Source: Alligator mississippiensis (lineage: Eukaryota; Chordata; Crocodylia; Alligatoridae). From it: DNA of 64,000 nucleotides. Shown here piece by piece: positions 56,570 to 64,000 of the stretch. The translations under genes were made by a program, and so were the position numbers. Location of the stretch: positions 91,877,882-91,941,881 of the forward strand of contig NC_081824.1 in assembly GCF_030867095.1 (NCBI RefSeq), given 5' to 3'. The notes beneath the pieces are model-generated. The model was not told the origin of the DNA, made no database searches, and worked only from the letters and a program-made list of their open reading frames with translations. How positions within the stretch are numbered: position 1 is the stretch's first letter; each line of letters begins with the position of its first letter.

Positions 56570-58050
56570 GGGGCAGGAGGGGCCTGCACCCTCCAGATTT
56601 GTAAATGGGGCAGGCGCAGGCACAGGCTGTGGGCTCTGGCTCCCACCCTGCTTCTCTTCCCTGGGGTCTCCGCAGCCTGGCAGGCATGACCTGGCATGGC
56701 AGGGAACAGCCAGGCTGCACAGGGATCTCCTTGCCCCTGCAAACTCCCCCCGCCCCCCGCTGCCCAGGTGATGTGCCTCCTGCGCTTGCTGCTGCTTTGA
56801 GGGGTTCATCCCTGCACACAGGGGGTGCATCACCAGGGCAGCATGGAGCAAGCATCAGCACGGAGATCCCCAAATGGCTTGGCTTTTCCCAGCCGCTCTG
56901 GGTCATGCCTGCTGGGCTGCAGAGGCCCCGGGGTAGGGAACCAGGGTGGAGCAAGCAGTGGCGAGCAGTTTCTCCAGGTGGGCCCACTGCTCCCTTCCAC
57001 CCTCCTTCCCTCCCTGGGGGCCTCTGCAGAGCGGTGGATGTGACCTAGCATGGCAAGGAACAGAGGAGCCATGCAGAGAAGCTGCTCGCTGCTGCTCACT
57101 CCACCCTGGTTCCCTCCCCTGGGGCTTCTGCAACCCGGTGGGCATGACCCAGCATGGCAGGGAACAGTCAGACTGAGGGGGATCTCCTCACTGCTGCTGA
57201 CTCTGTGCTGCCCTGGCAACATGCCCCCTATGTGTGGGGCTGATCCTCTCAAAGCAGTGGCATGGGCAGGAGCAGCAGAGCCAGGGCAGCGGGGGGAGAA
57301 GCTCACAGCAGTGAAGAAATCCCTACACAGCCCAGCTGTTCCCTGCCATGCCAGGTTGTGCCCTCCGGGCTGCGGGGGCCTGAGCCCATAGCATGCACCT
57401 ACCCCACATACAGATCTGAGGGGTGCAAGTCCTCCTTGCCCCCCAGGAGTGTGCACGGTGGTGGGAAGCCACCCTGCCTGAGTCTGCAGCAGGCAGCAGG
57501 GGGGAGCTGGGTCTGTAGCCCTGGCAGCTGGGGACCCCCTCTGGCAAGGCTGCAGGAGCAGCTTTCCTGTGCATCCCTGCTATGCCCTGCCATGTTGGGT
57601 CACACACACTGTACTTCAGAGGCCCTGGGGGAGGGCAGCAGGGCCAAAAGCATGATCCCACAGTGTGCACCCACCCTGCCCCCCGCATAGATCTGGGGGT
57701 GCAGGTCCCCCTTGACCCCCAGGAGTGCACACTGCAGCTTGGAGGTGGCCCCACCCCCCGCCCGAGCCAGAAGCAGGCAGGCAGCAGTGGGGGAGCTGGC
57801 TCCTTCTGCTGCAGCAGCTGCTGCCTTCTGTCAGGGGCAGGGGCCTGCAAACCTGGGTCCCTGGCCCAATAGCCCTGGCAGCTGGGGGTCCCCTCCAGCA
57901 GGGCTGAGGGGGCAGGGCCTGTGGATGGGGGGCAAGGGGCATGAGGAGGGCTGTGGTGGGGAGTGAGGGGCACCAGTAGAGTTGGGGGGGCTGTTGTGGG
58001 GGAAGTGAGGGGCACCACAGGTCTGGGGAGGGGCTGTGGGGGGCCTTTAA
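56570..58050. repeat. GC-rich block with inverted duplicate segments
   Basis: The segment at about 56900-56980 ('tgggctgcagaggccccgg', 'agggaaccagggtggagcaa', 'gcgagcag') recurs inverted at about 57090-57150 ('gctgctcactccaccctgg', 'ttccctcccctggggcttc'). 'agcatggcaNggaacag' recurs at 56692, 57048 and 57154. Later parts (57400-57900) repeat 'ccccaggagtg' with 'gcagcaggcagca'. All long frames here, including a 208- and a 260-codon frame on the minus strand, are proline/alanine/glycine-rich shadows with no domain. Probably decayed minisatellite. Confidence 0.6.
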
Positions 58051-58839
58051 TTTTAATCACAGATTTTGGGGTTTTATCAGAGAATTTGCAATTTGTTTTT
58101 ATCAAGGAAAACCAGGTAATTAGTTTTGGATGCAGAGATCCACATCTGGCATTTGTTTATATTTCTGGTGTTGGTTGCTCCCACCTTAGGATATGAGCTA
58201 GTACCCTTTCCAAATCTTACTTCTCTCTTCAAGTTAAAACCTCCTTCTGCAAACTCAAAGTGGTGACCCCACCACAGCTAGTAAAAATGCAATAGCTACC
58301 CTATCCACTTAGCAATGGCCACCGCCTAACAATAGCCCCTCCCCACTGTCTTTCCTTGTTCTCTTTCCCCATCGCCTACATACACACACAGCATGGTGAG
58401 CCTCCTCCACACCGTATCCTGTCTGCTCAACTTCTAACTGTGGCACAGGCAAGGAAAAACACTTTATCAAGGGAGATTGGTTTGCTGAAAGTTCTATAGT
58501 TCTATGAACTACGTCTGCTCCAAGCTTTGAACTGTAATTCCCCTTTACCTCAATTTAAACGTTTACCATTTGCCATCTTCTCAGTGTCTTCCCCAGTCTC
58601 ACTGCTTGCAGGTTTAAGAAAACGAAATAATCTTTTCATGTATTTAAAGGTTTTTCTAATTTATTGCCCATCAGCCAAAGTGTAACATAGCGATATCCAA
58701 AAAGGGATCTACAGAGCATGGGTAACAAACTTAGCATGTAGGCAACAAATCTACCAAGGGCTGTAGGCCCAAGCATTCAAACTGGATACGCATTGAAAGC
58801 TAAAGTTATACCATGCTTAAAATTCATGGAAGTGCACAA
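58051..58839. other. No gene recognised
   Basis: AT-rich DNA following the GC block; nothing assigned. Confidence 0.5.
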
Positions 58840-59175
58840 AAGGACATACAAAAATGAGAACTCTTGGTTCCAAAATGGTACCTTTTATTAGACCAACTAG
58901 AAAATGGCAAGAAAATTGTCCTTTTCTGCAAGCTTTCAGGATCAAAGTCCCTTCGTCAGGCTTTGGGAAAAGTGTAAATGGTACAAGATGGTAAAAAGTC
59001 CCCATAGTTCAGAAATAAACTTCATTTTTGCACAGAGGGAGCTGAAGATGGAAGGCTGTCCTTCTGGGTCCATGAAAGTGTCTTTGTGAGCTGTGTTGAG
59101 TAGCTCTTCGATGTGTTGATCAGGTAGAATTCCTTCACTGGAGGTGTCAGGTGGCAGGCAGGGAGGTAAAAAAAC
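58840..59175 (-). mobile_element. Penelope-like repeat unit, first of a partial dimer (unit 3)
   Basis: Matches unit 1 (32428-32800) from 'gacatacaaaaa' to the A-rich end, at high identity by eye. Contains the best-preserved hammerhead-like core in the window (58933-58960). A second partial copy follows 70 bp further on in the same orientation. Confidence 0.65.
58933..58960 (-). ncRNA. Hammerhead-ribozyme-like core with intact consensus
   Basis: On the minus strand CTGACGA (58953-58959), A, a stem AGG...CCT, then GAAA (58934-58937) and GCTT. Both core boxes, CUGANGA and GAAA, are intact, unlike in the other copies. Stem III and the cleavage triplet are not obvious in the monomer. Known PLE hammerheads can be minimal and may act as dimers, so catalysis remains to be tested. 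Confidence 0.55.
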
Positions 59176-59242
59176 TTCCTTGTTGTTCTGCAATGAAGTT
59201 TAAAATCCAAAATCGGCTAAAATTTGGCATCTTCCATGTTTC

Positions 59243-59376
59243 ATGGGTGTACTTGGTAGCCATGTTGGTCTGAGACAAAAAGACATCCAAAAAACTAGAA
59301 CTCTTGGTTCCAAAATGATACCTTTTATTAGACCAACTGGAAAATAGCAAGAAAATTGTCCTTTTCTGCAAGCTTT
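59243..59376 (-). mobile_element. Penelope-like repeat unit, second of a partial dimer
   Basis: Starts gggtgtacttggtagccatg and matches unit 1 up to 'tctgcaagcttt', where it stops inside the ribozyme-like core. Direct orientation relative to 58840-59175. Partial tandem organisation is known for Penelope-like elements. Confidence 0.6.
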
Positions 59377-60994
59377 ACCAAGACACCCCTGAAAGTACAC
59401 AATGCATCCATCCCTATAAATGGATAATAAACAGTGCGCTTGAGCTGATCAATGTATTATTCTATTCACAAAGGTGAATAGCCAAACCATTATGCCTTTT
59501 TTTCAGTGTAGGCACAGAAGGAATCGTTGATAATGTTCCCCTAGTAATAGTCAGGAGGAGGGAAAGTCACCAACTGTTTAATGACTCTTGTAAGTCTCTG
59601 AATCTTCATCTCACTAAGGCTCTCTCTCTTGCTCTTTCAGATTTTACATTGTGCAGTTATAAACAGGATGCAGCTACAATTCAAGGCAGGTGATTCTTGG
59701 CTGCCTCAAACCTTCCAGTTAGCACTCACCACCCTTCCTTTAATTTACTTTAGCCACACCCCTCTGCCATCCCAGTTTATTTAGGCAGTAGCTAAATGGC
59801 TCTTTTCTATAATCCAAAAAACTAGTGAAAAGTTTAATCAGGTCTACCAGCACAGGATAAGCGTGGTCTCCCAGAATAAGCTGAGGAACACCCACAACGT
59901 TAATGTCTATATTGTTAAACATTGCTCTGTTTCACATTAGAGAAAACAGATGAGAGTTTCTGAAAATTCTTGCATGACTAATTATCCCAGACCAATCCAC
60001 ATTCACACTGGTGGGGATTAGCCAGGTTTTGGAACACAGTGGAGAAGCCTTCCTTTCTATTTTTTAACTCCAAGGCCTAGTCCAGGGGGCAAATAATAGG
60101 AATATGGGTTCCCTTTGCATCATTGCATTTGGGCAATCTCCTGCATGGAAAGTCATCCTAAGGACTGACAGGCCTTACAACTAGCTGTAATAATGGCACA
60201 TAATGGTGCCACACACCTCTATCACAACCACCATAACAGTTGATCTCTCCAAATTGCAGACCAATAGCTATTGAGGCAGGATAGACACACATTTCTGAAG
60301 AGTACCCTCATATTGTCATGCTGACTCTGCAGTTCTGGGGTGAGCTTTATGTAGCTCTCCAAGAACATGCTTTTAGTCATTCTGTTCTGCTGTCACAGGC
60401 TCATTCTAGATGCTTCATTATCAAGTCCCAAAATTGTATTGCAAAGTGAAGCTGTTCCTCCCAAAAGTCTCTCCTGAAATAGCATATGAATCTTATTCTC
60501 TTCTTTAGCTTTGTCTTCTTTCTCATACTTGTCTCCTGAAGGTTTGGTTTTAGGCAAGGGAAAGTAAGTTGTAGTTTATGCAAGAACATCAGCAGCTGCA
60601 ACTACAAGCATCATCAATACTGCTGAATAGTAAGCTAGTTAGCTTGCCAGATCTCAGCCATCTGGTGGCAACATGTGAAATAGACAAGCCGTTGTGCACT
60701 GTCAGTTACAATATTTCAGGGAAGAAAAACTTTTCAACCAGAGTGGTTTTAAGAATTTGAAACTAGTGCCAGCAACTCAAAAGGTGACACGTCATTGGAT
60801 GACAAGAGAAGAACTTAAAAGTTGAGAGTCTAATCCCTGCATTAGGACTACACAGTGACTTTTGGCTAGCTTCTGCTAGATAAGTGCCAAATGCCATAGG
60901 AACATTCCCACAGTGCACAAATTCAAGCTGGAGCATCACGCACTATGGGATTTCCACACATAATACTTAGCAAATACTTCAAAGAAAATCCTTC
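59377..60994. other. No gene recognised
   Basis: AT-rich. Frames at 59740-59922 (-), 60401-60601 (-) and 60578-60760 (+) have no domain. It ends with the left copy of the LTR-1 target duplication (60995-60998). Confidence 0.5.
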
Positions 60995-60998
60995 CTAT

Positions 60999-63039
60999 TG
61001 TGGTGGAGCACCTTCAGTGCTTGCCACTTTAAGGGCAAGAGCAGACAGCAGGGCAAAGGGCAGGTGTGGGCCAGCCCTGATGAGAAGGTCACATGGCCAT
61101 AGGCTGGGCCATGTGATTGGTGGAGAGAACTGAGCTGCCTTCATTTTAGCTCAGGCATCAGGGCTGAGCTAGCAATCTGTTGTTGGTAGCTGTAGCAACA
61201 ACACCTGGCTGAGCTGCTGCTCATGGAAGAGCTTGGAGGTAAGGGAAGAACTATGGGGATGGCAGGAGGTTCCTATGGGCCCAGTGGTGTCCCAAGCCCC
61301 AGGGAGAAGGCTGAGGCCTAGAGAGAGGTAGGCTCAGCCTAGTAAGGGGGGCTAAGAGCTTGTAGGCCTACAATGGGGCCAGGTAGGCCTTGATTAGATC
61401 GGGCAGGGGTGAAGCCAGGGGGTTAAGTGATCCCAGTAGAGATAGGTTCCATGCAACCTTGCTGGGGGCACTAGAGCAGCCTGGATTTGGGTGCTGGCTT
61501 TATGATGAGACCTAGTGCAGGACTCCCTTTAGAGTAAGGAGGTCAGTGGCTGCCACGGTGACCTTCTGATCCCTCGACTGGTCAATGTAAGGGGGCCAGG
61601 GCCATATAGCTGAATGGCAATTAAGCCCACCATGAGGGGCAGGCCAGGGCTGTGGAGAGGGACTACAGCCTATATAGGCTGAAGGTCCTTTCGATGGGGA
61701 GGACATCACAGCCAACAGAGGGTAGATGTCAGTCAGCAGGTTGGCTGTGATAAAGGAGGCTGCAATACAGCCTCTAGAAGGGAGTATTTCAGAAAAGGGG
61801 GTCAGAGATGGGCCCAGGAGAATGAGGACCCCAAGGATTACATCCAGGACCCAGAAAGGGAGTTAGACCATGGGCAGGTAGGCCTGCTTGGTCCTGGGTA
61901 AAACTGAAAATGGCACCCTGCTGGGTGATCTGGTATGGCTGTCTGTGGTGGGACAGACCCCCAGAAATGCCAGACCAGTTACCTCCCTGGTGAAAGGTGG
62001 GTAAGGGTACCTTAAAACCCCAGCCCCCACCATCCAGTGAGTTGTTAAGACCAGAGGACAGTGGGGCCAGGCATGCCTAAGGGGAGGCACCCAAGTCCTC
62101 CCCTTAGGAGTGGGAGGTGGGCAGGTATGCTTGTTAAGAAGCACCTGAGCCCCATGTGGGAGCATAAGGCAGTAGTAGTGTTGTGAGTCCCAGTGAAAGA
62201 ACCAATTAAGAGTAGAGGGCCAGGCATGCCTGCAAGGAGGCACCTGAGCTCAAGGGGTGCAAGACCACAGGTGGACCCAATGAGGGGAACAGAGTAGAGT
62301 TGGCCTCAGTGAGGGAGTAGCAATAGTAGTGTGGAGGGAAGCCCCAGGAAGGGGGCTGTTAGGCCCAGCTAAGTCCTCCATATGCTTGAGGCCGCAAGTG
62401 GGCCCAAGGCCAAGTGATGCGGTTCAGTGGGAATTGTGGATGAAAGGGGCGAGAAATTGGCCCTAATGTGGGAGTGAAAGTGATGAGTTACTCAGAGAAG
62501 GGCTTGGGTCAGAACTCTGCTTAGGGCAAGGTGAACTGTTTGGTCACTGTACAGATGAGGGTAGCAAGAAAGCCTGAGAGACAGTGCACCAACTAGCCAA
62601 GGAGCATGAGTAGGCAAGCCTGATGGCCTAAGGGAGCAGGGCAGTTTGAGTGTGGCCCAGCATGGGGCAGTGTGTAAGAGGCCCAATGAGAGTGGGTGGA
62701 GTGCGAGAGACCCAGTGAGAGCAGGTGGTGTGAATGAGGCCCATTAAAGTGAAGAGAAAGGATGAATATATGAGGCCTAGCAAGGGGCTGAATTTGGCCT
62801 GGTCTCAAGCTGGAGTATTGAGCAACTCAAGGATGCCATCTGCGAGGCATGGAACATAAGGGAAGGTCGGAGTTGTCTGTAAACCCCTAGGCATTGGGGT
62901 CTTAAATGGGTAGTCTCCTGCTTATTACAACACCATTTTATATAACATCAAAGATGTGGCAGGCGAGACTGGGCAGACTGCCCTAGACATGTGGGTGGGC
63001 CAGTACTGTGACCGGGCCTGGGAGATGCCCCCTGTCACA
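60999..63039 (+). mobile_element. Solo-LTR-like insertion (LTR-1), 2.0 kb, with 4-bp duplication
   Basis: Starts tgtggtggagcacc and ends ...cccctgtcaca. ctat lies on both sides (60995-60998, 63040-63043). Near the 3' end, 'gatgtggcaggcgagac' and 'cagactgccctagaca' match LTR-2 (13191-14492), and the interior shares degenerate 'ccagtgagggg' units. Two internal segments repeat: 'gccaggcatgcctaagg' near 62070 and 'gccaggcatgcctgcaag' near 62219. No gag, pol or env was recognised; frames at 61863-62243 (-) and others are shadows. The duplication is 4 bp here versus 5 bp for LTR-2 to LTR-4, so one base may have changed. Confidence 0.7.
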
Positions 63040-63043
63040 CTAT

Positions 63044-64000
63044 ATGGAAGCAATGACTCTCAACGAAGTAAACGCTGGCTATTTAATTGTGTGATGGTTT
63101 GTACAAAAAAGAAATATTGATTCCTGCCTTACCTGTGTTTAAAAAAAAAAATTTAAAAATTAAATTAAAAAAAAATAGCTGTTTGAATATTTTGAAGGGT
63201 AATGCTGTTGCTTTACTCCAAAGACTGTGGCTTCATGTCTCATAGCAAGATCAACTCAATGAGAACAATGTAATGTTGCAGATGCTTCCTTGTCATGAGA
63301 AGTCCCTCTTTCCTTGCCTAGGCAAACATTAAAGAATCTTTAATATATTTCAAGGAGATAACACAAGATTGCTTCACCTCTACAGAAACTCTAGGTTACA
63401 CAGTCTGGTGCTTTTATGAGCTATTTTTGAGTTCAAAAAGGCTTTTCCATTCACCTCCGCAGCCACCACATTGCCAGTTTGAAGCACAGTACTTTGTCAC
63501 GCTTTAAAGAATACCTAGTGCCATAATTCCTAAGCTAATTGCATCTCTGATCTCCTCATGGCCTTCTTAGGGGCACCCACTTAAGTTTCAGACCTGTAGC
63601 TGTCACCTTTCTTGGTGTGGAATGTCATGGTCTTCTCCCTCTAGACTGAGCTTTGAGTTGTGGAGTCCTGAAATCCACTGTGGTTACCTTGGCAAGTCTC
63701 ACTTCTGTCTACTACCTGCAGTTCTGTGACCAGTGATTGAGAACAAATGTATGATAGAGGACATATACCTTGAAAGCAGTTTACATATATGCCTTCCTTA
63801 ATATGTATTTACCCATCTTCCACATGAAGAGCCTAGTGGGTCTAAAGTATTTTAGAGTTCACCTGTAGGGTCTGTATTTCTTCCAGATTTGCACGCTCAT
63901 CAGCTTTCGGAAGAGTCTGTTCCTGTCTTCCTGTATGTGTCTCTCTGCCTTTCAGTCTCTCTTTTTCTGGCCCTCACTCACCCCATTCAGCATTGCTGTT
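63044..64000. other. No gene recognised
   Basis: AT-rich; A-rich tract near 63130-63175. Nothing assigned up to the window edge. Confidence 0.5.

Noticed and set aside
57323..58105. 260-codon minus-strand frame, the longest after the CR1
   Set aside because: Composition follows the GC-rich repeat; overlapping frames are open on both strands. No recognisable domain.
1..64000. CRISPR arrays, bacterial operons or defence systems
   Set aside because: No regularly spaced direct repeats with unique spacers and no dense coding. Composition and repeats are vertebrate.

Overview
The window looks like intergenic or intronic DNA from a sauropsid vertebrate, most likely a crocodilian; a turtle or another reptile is not excluded. 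The basis is the mix of repeats. There are several CR1 LINE copies whose 3' ends carry the 'gggtcggac...gaggtccctt' tail and tandem TCTATGAA units. There is a hAT transposon with its target duplication, many small terminal-inverted-repeat elements, Penelope-like repeat units, and large LTR-like blocks. I found no convincing host exon, tRNA, rRNA or CRISPR array. Nearly all long open frames are in transposons, and most of the other frames are chance.

Layout. 1-11 kb: a small inverted-repeat element family with 3-bp target duplications (783-1234 with a nested copy, 2832-3079), a CR1 tail, a hairpin element next to an unexplained minus-strand frame (3.2-3.6 kb), and a longer repeat (7502-8321). 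11-14.5 kb: a 5'-truncated CR1 with an uninterrupted reverse transcriptase frame (11121-12440), then a small hAT-type element split by a 1.3-kb LTR-like insertion. 17-19 kb: a second LTR-like insertion. 21-27 kb: two short hAT-type elements, a fossil LINE reverse transcriptase on the minus strand, and a GC-rich minisatellite. 30-38.6 kb: paired copies of a roughly 0.6-kb repeat, a Penelope-like unit, a minus-strand LTR, a third 3-bp-TSD element and another LTR with a perfect duplication. 38.7-42 kb: GC-rich low-complexity DNA and a hAT left end. 42-45 kb: an old CR1 and another Penelope-like unit. 45.3-50.9 kb: a complete hAT transposon (5,581 bp, perfect 8-bp duplication) with a broken transposase and an inverted pair of Penelope-like units. 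51.4-53.1 kb: two CR1 copies. 53.5-64 kb: a second copy of the 7.5-kb repeat, an LTR, a GC-rich inverted block, a partly dimeric Penelope-like unit and a fourth duplication-flanked LTR.

There is no operon-like organisation. The elements relate to each other as insertions into insertions. The best candidates for something little described are (i) the hammerhead-ribozyme-like cores in every Penelope-like unit, with stem II changing while pairing is kept; (ii) a group of long solo-LTR-like insertions (1.2-2.0 kb) with TG...CA ends and no visible internal retroviral region; and (iii) the small element family with 3-bp duplications. Boundaries given with matching duplications were read directly. 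Others are approximate, and family names are inferred without any database search.
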